A stretch of DNA of 49,624 nt, taken from an uncultured Bacillota bacterium (lineage in GTDB: Bacteria; Bacillota_I; Bacilli_A; RFN20; CAG-826). Position numbers and translations under genes: made by a program. Below, in pieces: positions 1 to 8,399 of this stretch (position 1 is the stretch's first letter; each line of letters opens with the position of its first letter). The stretch spans positions 1 to 49,624 of the forward strand of contig CASFVT010000031.1 of the NCBI GenBank assembly GCA_949298195.1, read 5' to 3'. The notes beneath the pieces were generated by a model. The model searched no databases. It was not told the origin of the DNA and saw only the letters and a program-made list of their open reading frames with translations.

Positions 1-944
1 GACGTGTACATGTTGTCCTTGTAGTGGTCCCAGTGGCCCGAGGTCTCCCAAAGCTCCCTCGATAGCATCGTCGGGGTCTCGATTTCCTCGTAGCCGTGGG
101 AACGGTGGACCTCGTGCCAGTAGTCGAGGAGGGCGTTCTTGAGCCGCATCCCGTTGGGAAGGAAGAAGGGGAAGCCGGGCCCGTAGTCGCTGATGAAGAA
201 GAGCCCGAGTTCCTTCCCGAGCCGGCGGTGGTCGTTCTTCTTCCTCTTCTCGAGGATGAGAAGGTAGTCGTCGAGCTCTTCCTTGCTCCACCAGCTCGTC
301 CCGTAGATCCTCGTCAGCTGCTTCTTCGAGGAGTCGCCGCGCCAATAGGCCCCGGCGATGGAAAGGAGCTTGAAGTGCTTGATGTAGCCGGTCGAGGGGA
401 CGTGGATTCCCCGGCAGAGGTCGAGGAACGACCCCTGGCGGTAAAGCGAGATTCCTTCATTCTCGTGCTCGTTAATCAATTCTTCCTTGTAAGGATTGCC
501 CGCGAAATCCTTCCTGGCCTCGTCCGCGCTGACCTCGAGGCGGAGGAAGCGGTTGTCTTCCTTCACGAGGCGGTGCATCTCGGATTCGATTTTCGGGAGG
601 TCTTCCTCGTGGAGGACCGTGTCGCCGAAATCGACGTCGTAATAGAAGCCTTCCTCGATGGCCGGGCCGAAGCCGAACTTGACCCCGGGGAAAAGCCGCG
701 CGATGGCCTCGGCCATCAGGTGGCTTGTCGAGTGGTTGAGGATCTCGAAGGCCTCGGGGCTCCCGATTCGGATGAAGGAAACCTCGTCCCCTTCCTTAAT
801 GGGGGCCGCCATGTCGTATTCCCCGTCCTGGCCCCGATAGGCAATGTCCTTTTTCCTGTTCTCGCCATCGAGGAGCTTGGCGAGGACGAAGCCGTTGGCC
901 CCTTCCGGGAGCTCGACGGCCTTCCCTTCGTAGACGACTTTCAT
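1..944 (-). CDS. thrS: Threonyl-tRNA synthetase, partial (N-terminal ~314 residues)
   Basis: Charges tRNA-Thr with threonine in the cytoplasm. The reading frame is open to the window edge, so only the N-terminal part is present: a TGS-like domain (about residues 1-60), the editing domain with its HSTSH metal-type motif, and the start of the catalytic domain. Family-typical strings are visible: GPAIEEGFYYD, LDLCRGIHVPSTG, GPGFPFFLPNG and ETSGHWDHYKDNMY. Two in-frame ATGs lie at 950 and 944. The GGAGGT Shine-Dalgarno is only 2-3 nt before the first but about 9 nt before the second, so 944 (MKVVYEG) is preferred. The gene follows glk on the same strand but has its own promoter and a T-box leader, so it should respond to uncharged tRNA-Thr. 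Confidence 0.97.
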   Translation of the reverse strand, partial: MKVVYEGKAVELPEGANGFVLAKLLDGENRKKDIAYRGQDGEYDMAAPIKEGDEVSFIRIGSPEAFEILNHSTSHLMAEAIARLFPGVKFGFGPAIEEGFYYDVDFGDTVLHEEDLPKIESEMHRLVKEDNRFLRLEVSADEARKDFAGNPYKEELINEHENEGISLYRQGSFLDLCRGIHVPSTGYIKHFKLLSIAGAYWRGDSSKKQLTRIYGTSWWSKEELDDYLLILEKRKKNDHRRLGKELGLFFISDYGPGFPFFLPNGMRLKNALLDYWHEVHRSHGYEEIETPTMLSRELWETSGHWDHYKDNMYT

Positions 945-960
945 ATCCATTTACCTCCGG

Positions 961-1000
961 AAAAGAAAAACGCGAAACCGTCCTTGAGGACGCTTCCGCG
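961..1000 (-). terminator. T-box-controlled terminator hairpin
   Basis: On the minus strand, CGCGGAA pairs with TTTCGCG (one wobble) and CGTCCT pairs with AGGACG around a CA loop. The hairpin is followed by a T-rich tract (TTTTTCTTTT). It lies immediately 3' of the T-box core, as expected for the terminator that the T-box/tRNA antiterminator replaces. Confidence 0.85.
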
Positions 1001-1140
1001 CGGTACCACCTCAATTCAAGCCGATCGGCTTGCCCTTTGCCCGCTTAACGCGCTGGGAGGACGCTGCCCTTGTTTCGGGCAGGGGCTCCGGAGTGGTACC
1101 CGGGTGGCTATTGCCAGAGGGGCGTGTCTCCTTCATGGCC
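961..1140 (-). ncRNA. T-box riboswitch leader of thrS
   Basis: The minus strand of the thrS leader carries the T-box core GGTGGTACCGCG (about 998-1010), followed by a terminator hairpin and a T-run just before the thrS Shine-Dalgarno. T-box leaders bind uncharged tRNA and read through into the synthetase gene. A plausible specifier is ACC (Thr) followed by A, within the GGGTACCACTCC stretch around 1093-1104. The specifier and the stem I boundaries are inferred by eye; the T-box core is directly visible. Confidence 0.92.
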
Positions 1141-1146
1141 GCCCTT

Positions 1147-1174
1147 AGGATAGCCCTCTATTTGGCCAAGTCAA
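1147..1174 (-). promoter_or_regulatory. Promoter of the thrS T-box leader
   Basis: TTGACT (-35, 1174..1169), a 16-nt spacer, and TATCCT (-10, 1152..1147) on the minus strand, between the glk stop and the T-box leader. The predicted transcript start is near 1140. Confidence 0.6.
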
Positions 1175-1183
1175 TGAGGATGC

Positions 1184-2026
1184 TCACTTGCGGGCCATCT
1201 GCCAGGCATAGGCCGCGGCCCCGAGGAGCCCGGCCTCCTGGCCGAGGGCGCATTTCTCGAGGCGGGCCGGGGCTGCGGCCTTCCTGAGTTCCCCGAAGAA
1301 GGCGTCCTCGCTTTTCATCACCCCGCCCGTGAGGACGAAGGCGGTCGGTTCAAAGGTAGCGTTCAGCATCTTGAACCAAGTAGAGAGGAGCTTGATCCAG
1401 TCGTGGTAGACCCGTAGGGCAAGGGGGACTCCCCCGGTGGCGAGCTCGAAGAAATCCCTGGCCCCATCGACGTGGAGGCCGTTGAGGGCGGCTAGGCGCT
1501 TGATTCCCTCCCCCGAGCAAAGGTGCTCGAGTTCGTAGAGCTTTCCATGATATTCGACGAGGGTGTGCCCGGCCTCGTAGCTCGAGGAGAGGAGACGCCC
1601 CTTCCTTGCTAGCGCCGCCCCGACCCCGGTCGAGATGGTGACGAAGAAGAGGCTCTCGAGATCCTTGAAGGAACCGATGTTGGCCTCCCCGAGGACGGCT
1701 GCCTCGGCGTCGTTGATTACGTAGGAGGGCCTACCGAATTCCTTCTCGAGGTAGGAAGCGATGGGGATGTCGGTTATCCCGACGTTCGGAAGGGCATAGA
1801 CGAAGCCGTCGTGGCGGACCCTTCCGGGTACCCCGCCGGCGATGGCCTTCACCTCTTCGACGTCATCGCCGAGCATTTCGATGGTCTTCCTGATGTTGGA
1901 AAGGAAGGCGTCCTTATCCCCCCTGAGAGTCGGGCGGATTTCGATTCCCTTGATGCGGTATCCCTCGTCGACGAGGGCCGCCCGGGTGTTGGTTCCCCCG
2001 ATGTCGAGGGCAAGTACGAGTCCCAT
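1184..2026 (-). CDS. glk: ROK-family glucokinase
   Basis: Likely phosphorylates glucose to glucose-6-phosphate with ATP (280 aa). The N-terminal phosphate-binding motif LALDIGGTNTRAAL is canonical for ROK sugar kinases, and FVTISTGVGAAL matches the second phosphate-binding segment. The usual ROK zinc-binding cysteine cluster (CxCGxxGCxE) is absent: the equivalent stretch reads YELEHLCSGEGI and keeps one Cys. The ATG at 2026 overlaps the pyk stop codon (TAATG), indicating translational coupling as the third gene of pfkA-pyk-glk. Longer upstream frames only read through pyk. Exact substrate specificity (glucose, mannose or N-acetyl sugars) cannot be fixed from sequence. Confidence 0.85.
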   Translation of the reverse strand: MGLVLALDIGGTNTRAALVDEGYRIKGIEIRPTLRGDKDAFLSNIRKTIEMLGDDVEEVKAIAGGVPGRVRHDGFVYALPNVGITDIPIASYLEKEFGRPSYVINDAEAAVLGEANIGSFKDLESLFFVTISTGVGAALARKGRLLSSSYEAGHTLVEYHGKLYELEHLCSGEGIKRLAALNGLHVDGARDFFELATGGVPLALRVYHDWIKLLSTWFKMLNATFEPTAFVLTGGVMKSEDAFFGELRKAAAPARLEKCALGQEAGLLGAAAYAWQMARK

Positions 2027-3483
2027 TAGTCCAGATCCTTTATCGAATTGACGTTGACGATGCGCATGAAGTTGGTCCGCCCGGCCCCGGTCGGGGTTCC
2101 GCCGGCGATGATGATGGGGGTGCCGGCCTCGAGGCCGAGGTCGCGGGCGATCTTGAGGGCGAGGACTTCCATCTCCTCGATGAAGTCGGGCATCGTCGTC
2201 TTGATGAGGACGCTGTAGACCCCCCAGAGCCAGGCACTTTCGAGGCACGCCTTCCGCGAGCAGGTCACCGAGACGATGGGGCAACAGGGCCGCGATTTCG
2301 AGATCCGCTTGGTCGAGTTCCCGGTCTGGGTGAAGTTGACGATGAGCTTCGCCCCGATGAGGAGGGCGGTATTGGCAATCGAGTTGGCGATCGCGTCGTT
2401 GATGGAATGTTCCGAGGTGTCGTAGGCCTGCCGGGAGAGCTCCTCATAGGGGAGTTCCTCCTCCATCGCCATGGCGATCTTGGCTTGCATCTCCACCGAC
2501 TGGACGGGGTAGAGGCCGGAGGCGCTTTCCCCGGAGAGCATGACGCAGTCGCTGCTTTCGTCGATGGCGGTCGCCACGTCGCTTACCTCGGCCCGGGTCG
2601 GGCGGGGATGGGTGGTCATCGAGTCGAGCATCTGGGTGGCCGTGATGACGGGTTTGCCGAGTTTACGGCAGAGCTTGATGATCCGCCGCTGAATGAGGGG
2701 GACTTGCTCAGGCGGCACCTCGTCGCCGAGATCGCCCCGGGCGACCATGATCCCGTCCGCGGCCCGGATGATGTCCTCGATCTTCTCGACCCCTTCCGGG
2801 TTCTCGATCTTGGCGAAGACCGGGATCTTCGGTTTCCCGTATTTCTCGAGGACGTTCTTCAGGTCGCGGATGTCCTCCGGCCGGCGGACGAAGGAGGCGA
2901 AGACGCAGTCGACGTCGTGTTCGCAGCCGAAGCGGAGGTCCTTCTCGTCCTGGTTGGAGATGAAGGGCATCGAGAGGCGGGTGGTCGGGACGTTCATCCC
3001 CTTCTGGTCCTTGATGTAGTGGTTGTTTTGAGCCTCAACGAGGATTTCCCTTTTGTCTTCGTCTTTCCCGACGACTCTCATCTCGAGGTTCCCGTCGTCG
3101 ATGAGGATGAGGTCGCCGACCTTCACGTCGTCGTAAAGCCCGGCATAGGTGCACTGGAAACGCTCGCCGTTCCCGAGGCATTTCTCGGAAGTGATGGCCA
3201 TCCGCTGGCCCTTGCTTACCTCGACTTTCCCGTTTTCCATCATGCCGGTCCGGATTTCCGGCCCCTTGGTGTCGAGGGCCACCGGGATGAAAATGCCCTT
3301 CTCGCGCTCCAATTCCCGGGCCAGCTCGAGCTTGGCGAGCTGTTCCTCGTGGGTGCCATGGCTGAAATTGAGGCGCATGACGTTCATGCCAGCCCGGTAG
3401 AGGCGGAGAATCATCTCCTTGTTGTCGCTGGCGGGCCCGATCGTGCAGATGATCTTCGTTTTCTTGCCGACGTGGAGTTCCAT
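2026..3483 (-). CDS. pyk: Pyruvate kinase
   Basis: Converts phosphoenolpyruvate and ADP to pyruvate and ATP, the last step of glycolysis (485 aa). It starts [20 protein letters not shown]. The sequence has [13 protein letters not shown], the active-site region [17 protein letters not shown] and the TATQMLDSM motif, then a C-terminal allosteric-type domain. It lacks the extra PEP-utiliser domain found on some Bacilli pyruvate kinases. The ATG at 3483 follows a GGGGGAAC Shine-Dalgarno and lies 11 nt after the pfkA stop; it overlaps glk by one base at its 3' end. The upstream extension of the frame is low-complexity shadow sequence. Confidence 0.97.
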   Translation of the reverse strand: MELHVGKKTKIICTIGPASDNKEMILRLYRAGMNVMRLNFSHGTHEEQLAKLELARELEREKGIFIPVALDTKGPEIRTGMMENGKVEVSKGQRMAITSEKCLGNGERFQCTYAGLYDDVKVGDLILIDDGNLEMRVVGKDEDKREILVEAQNNHYIKDQKGMNVPTTRLSMPFISNQDEKDLRFGCEHDVDCVFASFVRRPEDIRDLKNVLEKYGKPKIPVFAKIENPEGVEKIEDIIRAADGIMVARGDLGDEVPPEQVPLIQRRIIKLCRKLGKPVITATQMLDSMTTHPRPTRAEVSDVATAIDESSDCVMLSGESASGLYPVQSVEMQAKIAMAMEEELPYEELSRQAYDTSEHSINDAIANSIANTALLIGAKLIVNFTQTGNSTKRISKSRPCCPIVSVTCSRKACLESAWLWGVYSVLIKTTMPDFIEEMEVLALKIARDLGLEAGTPIIIAGGTPTGAGRTNFMRIVNVNSIKDLD

Positions 3484-3494
3484 TGCCGTTCCCC

Positions 3495-4530
<1,036 letters not shown>

Positions 4531-4577
4531 GACGGCAACGCGGCGCGTCCCGGCTACAAATGAGAGGGGAAAGCGCC

Positions 4578-4583
4578 TAAACT
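4578..4583 (+). promoter_or_regulatory. -10 box of dnaB, leaderless arrangement
   Basis: TAAACT is followed by exactly 7 nt and then the dnaB ATG, with no Shine-Dalgarno between. The predicted transcript would begin at or within a base or two of the start codon. Confidence 0.5.
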
Positions 4584-4590
4584 TATAGCC

Positions 4591-5871
4591 ATGAAGGAAC
4601 TTAGCCCGAGCGATTTTTTCTCTTCCCGCCTCGATGCCCCCGCAAGCATCGACGTGCCGCTTCTTCTCGACCTCTACCTTCCCATCGTCGGGGCCAAGGC
4701 CCTCGGGCTTTACCTTAGCCTCTCCCGCCTCGCCAACCGCGAGACCAGCTTTGAGGAGCTCTCTCTCCTCACCGGGCTTTCGATTGGGGAAATCGACGGG
4801 TCGCTCTCCCCGCTTGAGGCCATCGGCCTCCTCTCCAGCTACAAGAAAGCCGAGGAAGGAATCGGCCATTACCTCTTCCTCCTCCGCCTCCCGGCTTCAC
4901 CATCTTCTTTCTTCTCCAGCCCCCTTTTGGCTGGCACCCTCAGGAAGAACGCCCCGGAACCCTATTTCGAGCTAGCGAAGGCCCGTTACGCCCCCGACAC
5001 TCCCATCCCGAGCGGTTATCTCGACGTCGGGACGAGCTACCCGGCCTATTTCCGCCCGGGGGAGGTGGATCCCGCCTATTTGGAGGACCTGAAGGCCGAC
5101 CGCCGCCGGAGGTCGTCGATCAAGACCGGCTTTGACTGGAACCTCTTTTTGACCACCCTCGGACGCTTCGATCCGCGTTACGCCTCCCTCCGCTGGAGCG
5201 AGGCCTCGCGCCGCCGTATCGAGGGGCTCTCCGCCCTTTATGGCTACACCGAGGAAGCCGTGGCCGGTTTCTTCGATTCCCACTATGATTTCAGCGCCCC
5301 CGTCAATCGTCGGATGGATTGGAAGGGCCTCTCTAACGACCTCGAGGCGGCCATCAAGACCAAGGGCCTCCTCAAAAAGACCCCGGCGACCCGCCAGGGC
5401 AAGAGGTCCGAACTTACCGAGGAGCTCTTCGAACGCTGCCGGAACCTCCCCCCGCGGGAATTCCTCTCGAGCCTCCAAAACGGGAACCGAGTGGCCGCCC
5501 CCGACCTCCGCCTCCTCGAGAAGGTGACCGTCGAGATGGGGCTGAACAACGAAGTGGCCAACGGGCTCGTCCACTTCGTTTTGGCCTCCTACGACAACAC
5601 CCTTCCCTCCTCGATCGTCGAAAAACTCGCCGGGAGCCTCGTCCGCGAGAACATCGTGACCGTCGAGGATGCCCTCGATTACCTCGCGAGGACCAGCGAG
5701 TGGAAACGGAAAGCGAAGAAGAAGGAAAAGCCCCTCGTGAGCGTCGAGACGGGGAAGAAAGCCGAAAACGAGCCCTCGCCCGACATCGACGAGAAGGCCC
5801 CCGAGCTACCCCCCGAGGAGGAGGAAAGGAAACGCTATTTCGAAGACTTCATGCGTTCGACCTTCGATTGA
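4591..5871 (+). CDS. dnaB: Replication initiation and membrane attachment protein DnaB (DnaB/DnaD family)
   Basis: In Bacilli this protein helps DnaD and DnaI load the replicative helicase at the origin (426 aa). The N-terminal half has a winged-helix-like stretch (PLLLDLYLPIVGAKALGLYL, then ELSLLTGLSIGEI) typical of the DnaB/DnaD family. The C-terminal part (about residues 300-370) resembles the DnaD-like domain (LEKVTVEMGLNNEVANGLV and LDYLARTSEW), followed by a charged Lys/Glu-rich tail. It lies 9 nt before dnaI, the usual Bacilli pairing. Assignment rests on this context plus the domain pattern. Confidence 0.85.
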   Translation: MKELSPSDFFSSRLDAPASIDVPLLLDLYLPIVGAKALGLYLSLSRLANRETSFEELSLLTGLSIGEIDGSLSPLEAIGLLSSYKKAEEGIGHYLFLLRLPASPSSFFSSPLLAGTLRKNAPEPYFELAKARYAPDTPIPSGYLDVGTSYPAYFRPGEVDPAYLEDLKADRRRRSSIKTGFDWNLFLTTLGRFDPRYASLRWSEASRRRIEGLSALYGYTEEAVAGFFDSHYDFSAPVNRRMDWKGLSNDLEAAIKTKGLLKKTPATRQGKRSELTEELFERCRNLPPREFLSSLQNGNRVAAPDLRLLEKVTVEMGLNNEVANGLVHFVLASYDNTLPSSIVEKLAGSLVRENIVTVEDALDYLARTSEWKRKAKKKEKPLVSVETGKKAENEPSPDIDEKAPELPPEEEERKRYFEDFMRSTFD

Positions 5872-5880
5872 GGAAAGCAC

Positions 5881-6771
5881 ATGGAAAACGTCAAAGACAC
5901 GATTGCCGGCTTTAGCCCAGGCAAAAGCGGCCACGCCCTCCTGGACGAGATGTGGGCCCACCCCCCTTTTGCCCGGCTTCTCCGTGACCTGAAGGTGGAT
6001 TACGAGGAAAGCAGGGAGCAGTTGCCCGTCCTTTCGAGGGCCTACGAGGACATGCGTTCCTGTGAGAAGTGCCCTGGTTTGGATGGCTGCGTCAATGTTC
6101 TCCCGCGTTATGTGGCGAAGCTCACCCGCCTCGCGGACGGACGGCTCGTCCTTCGGACCGGGCCCTGCCAGAAGGCCCTGAACGAGGAAGCCATCCGTGC
6201 CAATTTCCTCATCCACGACGTACCCGATGCCTGGTTCAAGGAAGAGGAAAGGCCCTCCCAGCGGTCCAAGGACCTCTTCCTCCGCGGTTTTGAGGCAACC
6301 GGCGCGCTTTCCCGGAAGAAGTGGGTCTACGTGACTGGCGATCCCGGTAGTGGCAAATCCTTCCTCGCCTTCCTCCTGGCCAAGACCCTGGCTGGGCCCA
6401 AGGTCAATTTGAAAGTGGCTTTCGTTGACGTTAGGAAACGCTTCGACGCCCTCAAGGCCCTTTCCTACAGTGACCGTCCCGCCTTCGAGAGGGAGATAGA
6501 GGCCCTTTGCGGGGTCGACGTCCTCTTCCTCGATAGCTTCGGGGACGAGTACAAGAACGATTACCTCCGCGACATCGTCCTGATGCCGATCCTCGCCAGC
6601 CGGAGCAACGAGAAGAAAGCGACCTTCATCATTTCATCGTTTTCACTAACGGAGATCCAGCAACTCTACTCCACCTCGATGTCCTCGAGGATCATCGCCG
6701 GGAAGATGGCGAGGCTCATTGAATCAAATCTCCTTGCCACCTGCCGGATATCGGGACGATACGAGTTTTAA
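5881..6771 (+). CDS. dnaI: Primosomal protein DnaI (helicase loader)
   Basis: AAA+ ATPase that loads the replicative helicase (296 aa). The N-terminal domain has the DnaI-type zinc-binding Cys pattern (CEKCPGLDGC and a later C in GPCQK). The AAA+ core has Walker A GDPGSGKS and a Walker B-like VDVLFLDSFGDE, in which the usual DD/DE acidic pair reads DS. A sensor-1-like region follows (ATFIISSFSLTEI). The ATG at 5881 has an upstream GAGGAAA Shine-Dalgarno and follows dnaB by 9 nt. Confidence 0.92.
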   Translation: MENVKDTIAGFSPGKSGHALLDEMWAHPPFARLLRDLKVDYEESREQLPVLSRAYEDMRSCEKCPGLDGCVNVLPRYVAKLTRLADGRLVLRTGPCQKALNEEAIRANFLIHDVPDAWFKEEERPSQRSKDLFLRGFEATGALSRKKWVYVTGDPGSGKSFLAFLLAKTLAGPKVNLKVAFVDVRKRFDALKALSYSDRPAFEREIEALCGVDVLFLDSFGDEYKNDYLRDIVLMPILASRSNEKKATFIISSFSLTEIQQLYSTSMSSRIIAGKMARLIESNLLATCRISGRYEF

Positions 6772-6797
6772 TAACAACAAACATCAAATGTTGTTAT
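6771..6797. repeat. Perfect 9-bp inverted repeat at the dnaI stop codon
   Basis: ATAACAACA at 6771-6779 and TGTTGTTAT at 6789-6797, separated by 9 nt. The left arm begins on the last base of the dnaI stop codon. It is AT-rich, unlike its surroundings, and has no T-run. It could be a 3'-end stem-loop or a protein-binding site. Confidence 0.5.
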
Positions 6798-6871
6798 CAA
6801 TTGTTCAAAGGTCTTTGGGGCATCGCATTACCGCCTTGAATCCCTGAAAGAAAATCCCTTTGCTTTCAAGG

Positions 6872-6905
6872 AAAAAAGGCCGGCCGGTTTGGCGGCCGGC
6901 CTTTT
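6872..6905. terminator. Bidirectional terminator between dnaI and coaE
   Basis: GGCCGGCCG (6878-6886) and CGGCCGGCC (6893-6901) form a very GC-rich stem with a 6-nt loop, flanked by A6 on the left and TTTT on the right. It serves both convergent operons (dnaB-dnaI from the left, dnaE-polA-mutM::coaE from the right). Nothing else is visible in 6798-7006. Confidence 0.85.
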
Positions 6906-7006
6906 GTAGCCGTTGAGCTTGGGAAAGAGGTGTTTCCTGTCCGGTGGGCGTAGCTCCCGATCCGCGTTTCAACGAGGGGATGATAGCCAAATCAAGCAAG
7001 GTTTGG

Positions 7007-8398
7007 TCACGCCAAATAAGGCAATTCATTGACGTACTTTTCCATGTCGAGGACGGAACCTTCGCCGGATATGAGGAGGGTCGCGTTCTTCCTTAATTGG
7101 GTCTGGACGTCGTCCTTAGTGAGGGCGAGCGCTTTATCCACGTCCTTTCCCCGTTCCTTGAGCCGCATGGCCCGGATGTCAGTACTGGCCTCCACGTAGA
7201 CGAGGCAGGAGGTGACCTCCTCGAGGGGTGTATCGAGGTAAACCGGGGCTTCAATCACGTATTTGCGGGCGTCTCCGCTTCCAAGGCTCTTCAATGCCGA
7301 TTCGAATACCCGTGGATGGATGGCTTCCTCCAGGGTGGGTAGTTTCTCGGGCTTTTGGGCAATGGCCGCTAGGAGGGCCGAGCGGTCGATGGCTCGATCC
7401 TTGACGACCCCTTTCCCAAAGATCCCAGTGAGGCAGGTGACGATTTCCTTTTGCCGATAAAGCCCGTGGACTATCTCGTCGAAGTCGATGCGGACGTAGC
7501 CTCTTTTTTCCAGGAGGCGGCCGAGGGTCGATTTGCCAGCGGCAATCGGCCCGACGATGGTGACGAGGTAGGGGTGTTCGTTCTCGGCTTGGCAATGCGG
7601 GCAATAGGTCGTCCCCCGGCCCCCGATCTTGATCTTCTTGAGGGGCAACGAACATTTCGGGCACGGCTTCCCGGCCTGGCCATAGGCTAGGAGGGCGTTT
7701 TGCATCCGGCCGTCCATCCCTTCCCGAGGGTGGTAGCTCTTGATCGTCGATCCCCCGTTGACGATGGCCATGTTCAGGATGCGGCTACTTTCCCTCACGA
7801 TGGCCTCGGCATCTTCTAGGGAAAGGGAGGGACACTTCTTAAGGGGATGGAGGCCAGTCGCGAAGAGGGCTTCGTCCGCGTAGATGTTCCCGAGACCGCA
7901 CATGATGCCTTGGTCGAGGAGGGCTTCCTTGAGGGGGCCCTTCTTCCGGCGGTAGGCCTTCAAGAGTTCCTCGGGAGTGATTTCCCACGGCTCCTTGCCG
8001 ACTTCGCTCAGGGGCGGGGTGGAGTAGAGCTCTTCATTCTTTTTCAAGAGCAATACCCCGAATTTCCGGGTATCGAGGTAGCTTAGACGCGTCCCGTCGG
8101 TGAACTCGAAACGGAGGATCTCGTGTTTTTCCACCGGATCGCCTACCAGCCCGGTGTAGTATTTCCCCTCCATCCGGAGGTGGGAGACGATGGAATACCC
8201 CCCGTCGAGACGGAAGACGAGGAACTTGCCTTTCCTGGCGAAGGAAACGATCTGCCGTCCCTTTGTCATGCCGATGAAATCCCCCGCCCCGGTCAAGACG
8301 TTCTTGGCCCGGTATATCAGGACACCCCGTATCGTCTTTCCTCGGACTTCCTGCTCGAGGATCCGCCTGACGGTTTCGACTTCCGGTAGTTCTGGCAT
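7007..8398 (-). CDS. Fused formamidopyrimidine-DNA glycosylase / dephospho-CoA kinase
   Basis: One 463-aa ORF encodes two normally separate enzymes. Residues 1-271 are Fpg/MutM: PELPEVETV with the catalytic Pro2/Glu3, MCGLGNIYADE (helix-2-turn-helix) and a complete zinc finger (Cys246, 249, 266, 269), which excises 8-oxoguanine. After about six linker residues, residues 277-463 are CoaE, the last step of CoA synthesis: P-loop GPIAAGKST (283-291), the DFDEIVHGLY acidic site, and EEAIHPRVF. In many Firmicutes mutM and coaE are adjacent separate genes after polA; here they form one frame with no stop or internal Shine-Dalgarno that I can see. The start lies 1 nt after the polA stop codon. Confidence 0.93.
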   Translation of the reverse strand: MPELPEVETVRRILEQEVRGKTIRGVLIYRAKNVLTGAGDFIGMTKGRQIVSFARKGKFLVFRLDGGYSIVSHLRMEGKYYTGLVGDPVEKHEILRFEFTDGTRLSYLDTRKFGVLLLKKNEELYSTPPLSEVGKEPWEITPEELLKAYRRKKGPLKEALLDQGIMCGLGNIYADEALFATGLHPLKKCPSLSLEDAEAIVRESSRILNMAIVNGGSTIKSYHPREGMDGRMQNALLAYGQAGKPCPKCSLPLKKIKIGGRGTTYCPHCQAENEHPYLVTIVGPIAAGKSTLGRLLEKRGYVRIDFDEIVHGLYRQKEIVTCLTGIFGKGVVKDRAIDRSALLAAIAQKPEKLPTLEEAIHPRVFESALKSLGSGDARKYVIEAPVYLDTPLEEVTSCLVYVEASTDIRAMRLKERGKDVDKALALTKDDVQTQLRKNATLLISGEGSVLDMEKYVNELPYLA

Positions 8399-8399
8399 C

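Noticed and set aside
96..1148. 350-aa open frame on the plus strand
   Set aside because: It is antisense to thrS, the T-box and its promoter; the minus strand encodes a clear threonyl-tRNA synthetase.
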